6,580 nt of DNA from Chitinophagaceae bacterium (GCA_003151295.1 PLXD01000568.1:1-6580); one strand, 5' to 3'. Positions 1-6,580 are shown, counted from the stretch's first letter. The notes: a model not told the origin generated them from the letters alone. A program made the numbers and translations.

Positions 1-3000
1 ACAATCAAGCCGCCAATGACCGCCCGGCCAAGCGGGGCATTCTGCTCGCCGCCTTCGCCGAGGCCGAGCGCCATCGGCGCCATGCCGATAATCATGGCGA
101 GCGCCGTCATCAGTACCGGACGTAAGCGCGTCTTTCCTGCCTCCAAAGCCGCTTCCATCGCATTCAACCCCTTCTCGACCCTGACTTCGTTGGCAAAGCT
201 GACGAGCAGGATGGAATTGGAGACCGCGATGCCCACCGCTACGATGGAGCCCATAAGGGACACCGTATTGATCGTGGTGCCGGTGAGGGCCAGCATCCAT
301 AATATGCCTATGAATGCGCCGGGAACGGCAAAAAGAATGATGAAGGGATCGAGCCAGGTCTGAAACAGGATCACCATGAGGAAATAAACCAGCACTACGG
401 ACAAGATCAGGCCCAACCCCAGGGTTTTGAAAGTTTCGTTCATCACTTCCGGCTGACCGCGCATGATTATATGCATGCCTGTCGGCAGTTTACCGATGCC
501 GGAAATCTTCTTCTCGATATCGTCGGCCACCGAACCCATATCCCTGCCGTCGACATTGGCCGTGATATCCATCACGCGCTGTACGGTATAGTGGGAGATG
601 ACGTCGTACTCATTTTGAAAATTGACGGTTGCCAGATTGCCCAGCGTCTGTGCCTGGGCCATGGGCAGGTCACCGGGAGTCGAGTTCATGATCTGCGAGG
701 CAGCGGAAGGCACCGTCACCGGCGTATTCATAATACTGTTGACGGAATTCAATTGCTGGTAAGGGATCTTCACGGCCACCTGGTAATTCACATTATTGAT
801 GGGGTTGATAAAAAACGAAGGGGCCACCGTGTTATTCGACGACAAGGCTATCAGCATGGCATTCGCCGCATCGCGCTGGGTAAGGCCCAGCTCCTGCGCA
901 CGTTCCCGGTCCACATTCACTTTAAACGTGGGATAATCCAATACCTGCTTGATATTGACATCCGCCGTGCCCGGGATCGTACGAATCGCCTCTTTTATTT
1001 TTATGGCATATTTATAAGACGAATCGTAATTATTATTCATGATCTGTATATCGACAGGCGCAGAGACCCCGAAATTCAATACCTGGCTGACGATATCCGC
1101 GGATTGAAAGTACATCGTGCAACCCGGAAAATGGTCATTCAGATCCTTGCATATCTGGCGTATATATCCGGCGGTTGGCTGATGATCCTTGTTCAGGGAG
1201 ATAAGGATGTCCGCATCCATGCTGCTGGTATTGTCCGTCTGAACAAAGGCGAGATTATAATATAAAGGCACCCCTATCATATCGTTGACGGCCCCCAGAT
1301 CCGATTTGGGTATGATGTGCTGGATCCTGGCTTCGGCGGAATCGACCAATTTTTCCGTCTCCTCTATGCGACTGCCTGATGGCGCCCGGAAATGTATTTT
1401 CATCATGCCGGTATCTGTATTGGGGAAGAAATCGGTTCCAATGACCCTCATCAACAGCACCGAAACCACCAATACGCAAAAGGCGATGACCAGCACGGCC
1501 GTCCTGTTCTTTAGAAAATTATGCAATACGCGTCCGTACCTGTCCCTGAACTTGTCGAATCGCCTGTCGCGTTCTTTATTAAACCGGTAAGAGAACATTT
1601 TAAAGCGGCTGGAGTTCACCGGGGCCTCTATGCCGTGATATTCATTTGCCATGAGCATCCGGGCCAGTACGGGCACCAATGTACGCGAGAGAATATAGGA
1701 GGCCATCATGGAGACGACTACGGAAAGCGCCATGGCCTGGAATAAGTATTTGGAAGGGCCGGTCAGCAACACCACGGGAAAGAAGACGATACAGATGGCC
1801 AGGGTAGCCATCAGGGCAGGCACGGCAATCTGCTGGGCGCCATCCAGGATGGCGATGGTAAGCGGTTTGTGCATACCGATATTCCGGTGGATGTTCTCCA
1901 CTTCCACCGTCGCATCATCCACCAACATGCCAATGGCCAGGGATAAGCCGCCCAGGGTCATTATATTCAGGGAGTTGCCGGTCAGTTTTAAGACGATGAT
2001 CCCCACCAGTATGGAAAGCGGGATGGAAGTACATACGATGACCATGCTCCGCCAGCTGCCCAGAAAGAACATGATCATTAAAGAAACGAGAACGGCCCCG
2101 ATGACGGCCTCGTGCAGCACGCTCTCGATGGAATTCTCTACGAATACGGACTGGTCGAAATCCACTTTCAGGTCCAGCCCGTTAGGAGCCGTCTCCTTAA
2201 TCACGGGGATCATATCTTTGGCCGCCTCCACGACCATCAGCGTGGAAGCATTCGACTTTTTAAGAATGGAGAGATAGGCTGCCCGATTTCTATCCACACG
2301 CACCACATTGGTCTGATCGGCATAGGAATCGGATATTTTCGCTACATCCCCGAAAGGCACGATCTGTCCATTGACGGACTTTATCGGGATCTTCTCAAAA
2401 TCCTTTACGATTTCGGGGCTTGAACTTAACTCCACATTGTATTCGCGGGTGCCTATACGAGCCGTACCGGCCGGGATGATCAGGTTAGAGGCCTGCAGTG
2501 CATTTAAAAGATCCACCGGCGAGAGGCCTTTGGCCTGCATCGATTTCGGGTCGGCGTCTATGACGATTTCTCTTTGCTTGCCCCCGAAGGGCGCCGGAGT
2601 GGAAAGCCCCGGTATGGTAAACAACCGGAGACGTATGAAATTCAGTGCATAGTCGAAGATCTTGTCTTCCGGTAATGTTTTGCTCGTCAGGGTGATCTGG
2701 GCTACCGGCACATTGGTAGCGTTAAACTGGAGGATGACAGGCGACTGTATTCCGGGGGGCATAGAGTGTAGCGAAGTGGCGGCCGTGGCGGACATTTGCG
2801 CAATAGCCGCCCCGATATCGGTACCTTTTTCAAAATAAGAATGCATCAGGCCAATGCCCGGCTGGGACTGCGACTCGATATGCTCAACCCCATTGACGGA
2901 GGTGGAAATACCGCGCTCGCTTAAATAGACCACCTTTCTTTCCATATCAGCGGCGGATAGGCCGGGATAGGTCCATATGACAGACACCACCGGGATATCG

Positions 3001-3119
3001 ATGACAGGAAAGATATCGACCATCATCGACCGGATGGCCATAATGCCCATGATCAGGATCAGGAACGCCATAACAGCTACGGAATAGGGCCTGCGCAGTG
3101 CTAATCTTACAATCCACAT
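1..3119 (-). CDS. HAE1-type RND multidrug efflux permease subunit (AcrB-like), C-terminus cut by window edge
   Basis: Inner-membrane, proton-driven permease of a tripartite efflux pump, expected to export drugs or other amphiphiles through an adaptor and a TolC-like channel. An open frame starts at ATG 3119 (MWIVRLALRRPYSV) and runs 1039 codons to the left edge without a stop, so only the last transmembrane segments are missing. Visible in order: TM1 about residues 12-30; first periplasmic porter region; TM2 to TM6 about 334-487; TM7 about 541-559; second porter region; TM8 to TM11 about 900-1020. TM4 carries the relay pair D401-D402 in GMLVDDATVEVEN, which marks the drug (HAE) branch rather than the metal (CzcA/CusA) branch. 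R998 and T1005 in TRLRPVLMT match AcrB R971 and T978, but the AcrB K940 position is S967. There is no Shine-Dalgarno; the leader is AT-rich, as usual in Bacteroidota. The small gene at 3268-3663 lies 148 bases upstream. The substrate cannot be read from sequence. Confidence 0.96.
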   Translation of the reverse strand, partial: MWIVRLALRRPYSVAVMAFLILIMGIMAIRSMMVDIFPVIDIPVVSVIWTYPGLSAADMERKVVYLSERGISTSVNGVEHIESQSQPGIGLMHSYFEKGTDIGAAIAQMSATAATSLHSMPPGIQSPVILQFNATNVPVAQITLTSKTLPEDKIFDYALNFIRLRLFTIPGLSTPAPFGGKQREIVIDADPKSMQAKGLSPVDLLNALQASNLIIPAGTARIGTREYNVELSSSPEIVKDFEKIPIKSVNGQIVPFGDVAKISDSYADQTNVVRVDRNRAAYLSILKKSNASTLMVVEAAKDMIPVIKETAPNGLDLKVDFDQSVFVENSIESVLHEAVIGAVLVSLMIMFFLGSWRSMVIVCTSIPLSILVGIIVLKLTGNSLNIMTLGGLSLAIGMLVDDATVEVENIHRNIGMHKPLTIAILDGAQQIAVPALMATLAICIVFFPVVLLTGPSKYLFQAMALSVVVSMMASYILSRTLVPVLARMLMANEYHGIEAPVNSSRFKMFSYRFNKERDRRFDKFRDRYGRVLHNFLKNRTAVLVIAFCVLVVSVLLMRVIGTDFFPNTDTGMMKIHFRAPSGSRIEETEKLVDSAEARIQHIIPKSDLGAVNDMIGVPLYYNLAFVQTDNTSSMDADILISLNKDHQPTAGYIRQICKDLNDHFPGCTMYFQSADIVSQVLNFGVSAPVDIQIMNNNYDSSYKYAIKIKEAIRTIPGTADVNIKQVLDYPTFKVNVDRERAQELGLTQRDAANAMLIALSSNNTVAPSFFINPINNVNYQVAVKIPYQQLNSVNSIMNTPVTVPSAASQIMNSTPGDLPMAQAQTLGNLATVNFQNEYDVISHYTVQRVMDITANVDGRDMGSVADDIEKKISGIGKLPTGMHIIMRGQPEVMNETFKTLGLGLILSVVLVYFLMVILFQTWLDPFIILFAVPGAFIGILWMLALTGTTINTVSLMGSIVAVGIAVSNSILLVSFANEVRVEKGLNAMEAALEAGKTRLRPVLMTALAMIIGMAPMALGLGEGGEQNAPLGRAVIGGLI

Positions 3120-3148
3120 ATCGAATAAATATTATATAAAATTGATTA

Positions 3149-3161
3149 CGCTTTATAAGCG
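3149..3161. repeat. 13-base palindrome upstream of the RND start, possible operator
   Basis: CGCTTTATAAGCG is a perfect dyad with 5-base arms (CGCTT/AAGCG) around TAT, ending 30 bases before the permease ATG in an otherwise AT-rich leader. Its place would suit a repressor site, since efflux pumps are often controlled locally, but no regulator gene is in the window and the arms are short enough to arise by chance. Confidence 0.3.
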
Positions 3162-3205
3162 CCTGTTAATAGAAATAATCACTAGGAAGCAATCGTCAAA
3201 GCGAC

Positions 3206-3219
3206 CGGGAAGTTTTCCG
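3206..3219. repeat. Short inverted repeat
   Basis: CGGGAA-GT-TTTCCG pairs over six positions with one G-T wobble, with only two bases between the arms. It lies directly next to the larger dyad at 3228-3249. The tiny loop makes a stable RNA hairpin doubtful; it could be a protein-binding dyad or chance. Confidence 0.25.
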
Positions 3220-3227
3220 ATAAATGA

Positions 3228-3249
3228 CTGCCCACCGGCCGGAGGGCAG
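3228..3249. repeat. 22-base GC-rich inverted repeat after the small gene
   Basis: CTGCCC-A-CCGG / CCGG-A-GGGCAG is symmetric over 22 bases, broken only by an A facing an A. It lies 18 bases past the stop of the small minus-strand gene and well before the permease start. As RNA it could fold into a hairpin with a GGCC loop. No run of T follows on the minus strand, so a standard intrinsic terminator is not supported; transcription attenuation, RNA processing or a protein-binding site are alternatives. Confidence 0.4.
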
Positions 3250-3267
3250 AAGTAGGAAATGCAGCGA

Positions 3268-3663
3268 TCAGATTTGCAGCCGTAGTAATTGCAGATATAG
3301 TGGCGTGGAGCCTTCCGTAGCGTTTCGATTCGCCGTTTTTGCGAGTGCCCTCAACTTTACAAAGAGGGGAGAGAGCCCCAGTAAAAGGAGCAAGGTGGAT
3401 AAAAAAGGAGTCCAATCCGGGATGAATGGCGGCTTTACGGACGCTGCAGATCCCAGGATCTTATAACTGAAATTGTTCCTGTTCAGGTAGGCTATCTTAG
3501 TATTCCGGGAGGAACTGTTTTTATCAAAATGGCTGGATGCAGAAACAGGAACATTTACTTTATCAAAATGAACGATTAAAAATTTCTTAACGGGACAGGA
3601 ATAAAGAATGGCAAAACACAGTCCTAGGGACAACCATGTAAATTGCCTTAGTTTATTGGTCAT
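3268..3663 (-). CDS. Small secreted or membrane-anchored protein (SCPVKK type) upstream of efflux permease; function unknown
   Basis: About 131 residues from the ATG at 3663; an in-frame ATG at 3681 would add six. I prefer 3663 because it starts directly on a compact signal peptide (MTNKLRQFTWLSLGLCFAILYSC). Numbered from 3663, Cys23 follows a hydrophobic stretch as LYSC, a plausible though imperfect lipobox, and is followed by PVKKF. A polar, Ser/Asn/Lys-rich middle comes next (about 35-70), with HFDK occurring twice 13 residues apart, then one hydrophobic segment (about 86-103) and the C-terminus STPLYLQLLRLQI. From memory, Bacteroidota efflux loci often carry small unnamed proteins with an early SCPVKK and an ending like PLYLQxRxLxI; this one fits that pattern and lies in line with an RND permease. 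No catalytic motif is visible. An accessory envelope role in efflux is inference only. Confidence 0.6.
   Translation of the reverse strand: MTNKLRQFTWLSLGLCFAILYSCPVKKFLIVHFDKVNVPVSASSHFDKNSSSRNTKIAYLNRNNFSYKILGSAASVKPPFIPDWTPFLSTLLLLLGLSPLFVKLRALAKTANRNATEGSTPLYLQLLRLQI
3521..3570. repeat. In-frame direct repeat TTATCAAAATG (two copies)
   Basis: The 11-mer TTATCAAAATG occurs at 3521-3531 and 3560-3570, 39 bases apart. Read on the minus strand in the small gene, both copies encode HFDK, 13 codons apart. It may be a trace of a small internal duplication, or coincidence. Confidence 0.4.
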
Positions 3664-3686
3664 TTGTATTTTGTATCCCATTTGAG

Positions 3687-3849
3687 AACAAAATTAGCCA
3701 AAAAAAGATGGCGGCTATGCAATTGGAATGCCAGCGGAACGATTTTAATCAAAAAATAATTTAAATGAAGTGCTCGAACCCGAATACGATCATGGTGGTA
3801 GAGAAGAAGATACGCGCCAGGGGATAGCTAAATATATTAAATTTTTCAT
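3687..3849 (-). pseudogene. Decayed N-terminal remnant of a DoxX-like small membrane protein
   Basis: Three consecutive minus-strand pieces, each in a different frame, together resemble the start of a Bacteroidota DoxX-type membrane protein. Piece one, from ATG 3849, reads MKNLIYLAI. Piece two, from 3823, reads PLARIFFSTTMIVFGFEHFI and ends at TAA 3763-3761. Piece three, from 3740, reads VPLAFQLHSRHLFLANFV. The family pattern I recall is RIFFxxxMIVFGxxHFI followed by a segment like VPxWIPGHLFWxYFV, and the pieces match in order. The first frame change falls in a run of four C on the minus strand (3823-3820); one extra C would restore MKNLIYLAIPLARIFF. The second change is also consistent with a one-base loss. 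Nothing of the later membrane segments follows, because the small gene starts directly after. Family identity rests on motif memory; frameshift sequencing errors could explain the breaks but not the missing C-terminus. Confidence 0.5.
3689..3722 (-). promoter_or_regulatory. Candidate Bacteroidota promoter for the small gene and efflux locus
   Basis: On the minus strand, TAATTTTG (3696-3689) fits the Bacteroidota -7 consensus TAnnTTTG exactly, and TTG (3722-3720) lies 23 bases upstream, at the long end of the spacing accepted for the -33 box. Transcription would begin near 3681-3685, giving the ATG at 3663 a leader of about 20 bases and favouring it over the ATG at 3681. The site overlaps the decayed DoxX-like reading, so the match may be accidental. 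Confidence 0.3.
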
Positions 3850-3878
3850 AATTATAGATGCTTATCCATATGTTCGTT

Positions 3879-3886
3879 TATGTTTG
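3879..3886 (+). promoter_or_regulatory. Candidate -7 box for the DUF2723 gene
   Basis: TATGTTTG matches the Bacteroidota -7 consensus TAnnTTTG in the orientation of the glycosyltransferase gene. It would give an AT-rich leader of roughly 95 bases before ATG 3987. No TTG lies at the expected 17-23 bases upstream, so support is only the single box. Confidence 0.25.
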
Positions 3887-3986
3887 CGGAGGAATATGCC
3901 GATTTTTAGTATATTGAAATCCATTCTTAATGATTTGCGACGAACAAAAGATTTGTGACTAAAAACCAGACGTACAACTATTTCCA

Positions 3987-6580
3987 ATGAATTTTAAAAG
4001 AGTCAACACCATTTCGGGATGGGTCATATGCGCCATCGCCTGCACAGTTTATATCCTGACAAGGGAGGCCACCGTCAGTTTCTGGGACTGCGGGGAGTTC
4101 ATACCCTGCGCGGACAAATTACAGATATCCCATCCGCCGGGAGCGCCCCTGTTCACCCTGCTGGGCCGCTTGTTCATCATCCTTTTCGGGGGAGGCTGGA
4201 ATGGAGCTGCTGCCAATGCGAATGCCGCTTTGCAGGTCAATCTCCTCTCTTCCATGAGCAGCGGGTTTACCATCCTTTTCCTGTTTTGGACCATTACACA
4301 CCTGGGCAGGAAACTGCTGGTGAAGAACGGTGAGCCTGTCGATCTCGAAAAGACGATCGCTATCATCGGCGCCGGCGCCGTAGGAGCCCTGGCATTGACC
4401 TTTTCCGATTCTTTCTGGTTCTCCGCCGTAGAAGGCATTGTATTCGGCGTGTCCCCCCTCTTCATCTCCCTGGTTTTCTGGGCCATCCTGAAATGGGAAG
4501 AGCAGGCGGACAAGCCTGGCGCCGACCGGTGGATCGTGTTTATCGCCTATGTTATAGGTTTGTCCATCGGGGTGCATTTGCTGAGCCTGCTCAGCATTCC
4601 CGCCATCGTCATGACTTATTACTTCCGCAGGTATAAATATTCCCCGAAGGGTGTCCTGACCGCTTTCCTGCTGGCCTGCATACTCACCGGCGTGATACAG
4701 TTCCTGGTCATCCAGGATACCGTAAAGCTGATCGGGTGGTTCGAACTCTTGTTTACGAATGGTATCGGACTGCCTTTTAATACGGGGTCCTATTTCTGTC
4801 TTGCCTTATTCGCGTTCATCATCACCTGGGGGATAAGATGGGCCGTCAAAAAGGGCAGGTATTTCTTGCAACTGGGATTGCTTTGTTTCGCCTTTATACT
4901 GATCGGCTATTCCTCCTATTTTGTCATCCTGATCCGAGCCAATGCCGACCCGGCCATTAACATGCAGGATGTAAACAACCCTATCGAACTGGTTAACTAC
5001 CTTGACCGGTCCCAATATGGAAGCTGGCCTCTGCTCAAAGGTCCCGATTTTACGGCCAAACCGACCGATACCAAAGAAAAAGGGGATATCTATTATAAGG
5101 ACGAGAAGACCGGGAAATATGATGTGATAGGGAAAAAAACAGATTATGAATATGACCCCGGCGACATACACTTCTTCCCCAGGTTATGGGATAACGACAA
5201 CACCCAGGGACATGTGGATTATTACAAACAATGGCTGGGCCTGGCCAATGATGAGACTCCCAGTACGGCCGATAATTTGAAATGGCTGGTTGGTTATCAG
5301 TTCAACTGGATGTACTGGCGATATCTCATGTGGAATTTTTCCGGCAGGCAAAACGATCTTCAGGGCCTAGGCAATCCCCGGGATGGCAACTGGATTTCGG
5401 GCATTCCCCTGCTCGACAATTTCCGGTTGGGAGATCAAAGCAAGCTTCCCGTTTCCCTGAAGCAAAACAAGGCACATACCGAACTATTCCTGTTGCCTTT
5501 TATATTGGCCTTACTTGGATTGGCCTTCCAATGGAAGCATGACAGGAAAGGCGGCGTCGTGGTGTTTTTATTATTTTTCTTCACAGGTACGGCTATCATC
5601 CTGTATCTCAACCAGGCTGGGCCGCAACCCCGGGAAAGGGATTATTCCCTTGTGGGTTCCTTCTACGCTTTTGCGATATGGATCGGGCTGGGGGTACTCT
5701 ATGTATATGATCTCCTGAAGAAAAAGCTAAGCGGCAGGAATTCCGCGATCCTGGCATCCGGTATTTGCCTGCTGGCAGTGCCTGTATGGATGTGCGCCCA
5801 GGAATGGAAGGCCCATGACCGCTCCATGAAAACACTCGCCAGGGATTCCGCAGCCGATTACCTCAACTCCTGCGCTCCCAATGCCATTCTCTTTACAGGC
5901 GGGGATAATGATACCTACCCCCTTTGGTACGACCAGGAAGTGGAAAATATCAGGCCTGATGTCCGTGTGATCGTTACCAGCCTGTTGGGGTCGGATTGGG
6001 ATATCAACCAACTACGCAGAAAGATCAATGAGAGCGCCCCCATCCCCATGAGTTGGACGGAGGATAAATACCTGGGCGACAGCCGTAATTATGTTCCCTA
6101 TTATGACAAAGGGAACATTGCCAAGGATAGTTTCCTGAACTTGAACGAAGCCATGGCTATCATAGGAGATGACAGCAACCGCCTTCAGACCCAGAGCGGC
6201 GAAAGCATCAATTATTTTCCCACGCATAACTTCTATATCCCCGTCGACAAACAGAAAGTATTACAGAACGGCACGGTTACAAAAAAAGACAGCGCATCCA
6301 TCGTACAGCAGGTAAAATTCAGTTTCCAGGGTAATGCCCTTTATAAAAGTGAACTGATGCAACTGAATATCATGGCAGCCAATAATTGGGAGCGGCCCGT
6401 CTATTACACGCAGCTTTTTACGCCCGGATTAAATGAGTACATGAAGCAGGACGGATTAACGTACCGGCTGGAACCGGTAAAACCGGGAGAGGATCCCGCC
6501 AACCCTTACGCCGGAAGGACGAATATGGATACCATGTACACCAACCTGATGACCAAATTCAAATTCGGCGGTGCAGAAAA
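3987..6580 (+). CDS. DUF2723 / GT117 (TMEM260-like) polytopic membrane glycosyltransferase, C-terminus cut by window edge
   Basis: The open frame from ATG 3987 (MNFKRVNTISGW) runs 864 codons to the right edge. The start leads straight into TM1 (about 9-25), as is usual in this family; no Shine-Dalgarno is visible. DUF2723 hallmarks: SFWDCGEF at 31-38, in the first loop where GT-C enzymes keep acidic catalytic residues (D34 and E37 are candidates), then SHPPGAPLF at 48-56. Around ten further hydrophobic segments lie between about 53 and 315 and between 499 and 601. Conserved blocks follow: YQFNWMYWRYLMWNFSGRQN at 437-456, QPRERDYS at 547-554, SFYAFAIWIGLG near 557, and TGGDNDTYPLWY at 637-648, after which the chain is mostly soluble and presumably periplasmic. 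Vertebrate TMEM260, which shares this domain, is a protein O-mannosyltransferase; bacterial members are placed in CAZy GT117. Protein O-glycosylation of exported proteins is likely but not shown here. Family members are usually about 1000 residues or more, so the missing part is modest. Confidence 0.93.
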   Translation, partial: MNFKRVNTISGWVICAIACTVYILTREATVSFWDCGEFIPCADKLQISHPPGAPLFTLLGRLFIILFGGGWNGAAANANAALQVNLLSSMSSGFTILFLFWTITHLGRKLLVKNGEPVDLEKTIAIIGAGAVGALALTFSDSFWFSAVEGIVFGVSPLFISLVFWAILKWEEQADKPGADRWIVFIAYVIGLSIGVHLLSLLSIPAIVMTYYFRRYKYSPKGVLTAFLLACILTGVIQFLVIQDTVKLIGWFELLFTNGIGLPFNTGSYFCLALFAFIITWGIRWAVKKGRYFLQLGLLCFAFILIGYSSYFVILIRANADPAINMQDVNNPIELVNYLDRSQYGSWPLLKGPDFTAKPTDTKEKGDIYYKDEKTGKYDVIGKKTDYEYDPGDIHFFPRLWDNDNTQGHVDYYKQWLGLANDETPSTADNLKWLVGYQFNWMYWRYLMWNFSGRQNDLQGLGNPRDGNWISGIPLLDNFRLGDQSKLPVSLKQNKAHTELFLLPFILALLGLAFQWKHDRKGGVVVFLLFFFTGTAIILYLNQAGPQPRERDYSLVGSFYAFAIWIGLGVLYVYDLLKKKLSGRNSAILASGICLLAVPVWMCAQEWKAHDRSMKTLARDSAADYLNSCAPNAILFTGGDNDTYPLWYDQEVENIRPDVRVIVTSLLGSDWDINQLRRKINESAPIPMSWTEDKYLGDSRNYVPYYDKGNIAKDSFLNLNEAMAIIGDDSNRLQTQSGESINYFPTHNFYIPVDKQKVLQNGTVTKKDSASIVQQVKFSFQGNALYKSELMQLNIMAANNWERPVYYTQLFTPGLNEYMKQDGLTYRLEPVKPGEDPANPYAGRTNMDTMYTNLMTKFKFGGAE

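Larger units (their letters stand above)
3120..3267. other. Gap between the small gene and the RND permease
   Basis: No convincing gene. The half next to the permease start (about 3120-3180) is very AT-rich, which suits a Bacteroidota leader or promoter, but I find no exact TAnnTTTG -7 box on the minus strand; the nearest is a one-mismatch TCGCTTTG. Three dyad elements lie here (3149-3161, 3206-3219, 3228-3249) and are listed separately. The spacing leaves open whether the permease is co-transcribed with the small gene or has its own promoter. Confidence 0.6.
3682..3986. other. AT-rich divergent gap holding a gene remnant and presumed promoters
   Basis: This stretch separates the minus-strand small gene from the plus-strand glycosyltransferase. 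Its left half (3687-3849) contains the DoxX-like remnant; its right half (about 3850-3986) is AT-rich and should hold the promoter of the plus-strand gene. Open frames seen here, such as 3770-3958 on the plus strand with a GTG start, have no recognisable protein features. Confidence 0.6.

Noticed and set aside
471..1265. 264-codon open frame on the plus strand
   Set aside because: It is antisense to the RND permease, whose frame is open and family-like throughout. The plus-strand product is rich in His/Arg/Ile without domain features, a typical shadow.
1708..2277. 189-codon plus-strand open frame, with others at 16-363, 1285-1590, 1521-1745, 2112-2423 and 2371-2652
   Set aside because: All are antisense to conserved RND segments and show no recognisable protein features.
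1..3119. Metal-exporting (CzcA/CusA) assignment for the permease
   Set aside because: TM4 has the VDDATVEVEN form of the drug branch rather than the metal-branch pattern, so an HAE assignment fits better.
3125..3200. E. coli-like promoter (TTGACG and TATAAT-like strings) on the minus strand before the permease
   Set aside because: The strings are not spaced correctly relative to each other, and Bacteroidota use a different consensus; AT-rich leaders yield such strings by chance.
3182..3415. 77-codon minus-strand frame and the opposing 3224-3466 plus-strand frame
   Set aside because: Both overlap the small SCPVKK gene in other frames. The small gene has a signal peptide, a membrane segment and a family-like ending; these have none.
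3770..3958. 62-codon plus-strand frame with a GTG start upstream of the glycosyltransferase
   Set aside because: There is no recognisable feature or ribosome binding signal, and it is antisense to the better supported DoxX-like remnant.
4049..4577. Two overlapping minus-strand frames of about 150 codons
   Set aside because: Antisense to the conserved N-terminal membrane part of the DUF2723 protein.
1..6580. CRISPR arrays, tRNA or rRNA genes, insertion sequences
   Set aside because: No regularly spaced repeats, cloverleaf-like segments, rRNA-like tracts, transposase fragments or terminal inverted repeats were seen on either strand.

Overview
The window looks like a chromosomal segment from a member of the Bacteroidota, perhaps Chitinophagaceae or a relative. 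Three things point there: a DUF2723/GT117 membrane glycosyltransferase whose motifs are typical of that phylum; start codons with no Shine-Dalgarno but A/T-rich leaders; and a small 'SCPVKK' protein of a type I remember only from Bacteroidota. Placement below phylum is a guess. The coding parts have moderate to high GC, while the gaps between genes are clearly AT-rich.

Layout. Positions 1-3119 (minus strand) hold nearly all of an HAE1-type RND efflux permease; its C-terminus runs off the left edge. Positions 3120-3267 are a gap with three small dyad-symmetric elements. Positions 3268-3663 (minus) encode a small secreted or membrane-anchored protein that lies upstream of the permease in the same orientation. 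Positions 3687-3849 (minus) read as a broken remnant of a DoxX-like membrane protein, split over three reading frames with an internal stop. From 3987 to the right edge (plus) runs the N-terminal 864 residues of a DUF2723/GT117 (TMEM260-like) polytopic glycosyltransferase, transcribed divergently from the rest.

The minus-strand genes look like the start of an efflux locus. The periplasmic adaptor and TolC-like outer-membrane protein that such a permease needs are not here and may lie beyond the left edge (inference). The glycosyltransferase belongs to envelope biogenesis, probably protein O-glycosylation, and I see no functional link to the efflux genes.

The two large genes are recognisable families and I find no clear new multi-gene system. 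The items most worth a second look are the decayed DoxX-like gene, the small SCPVKK protein next to the permease, and the substitution of the permease's canonical proton-relay lysine by serine.
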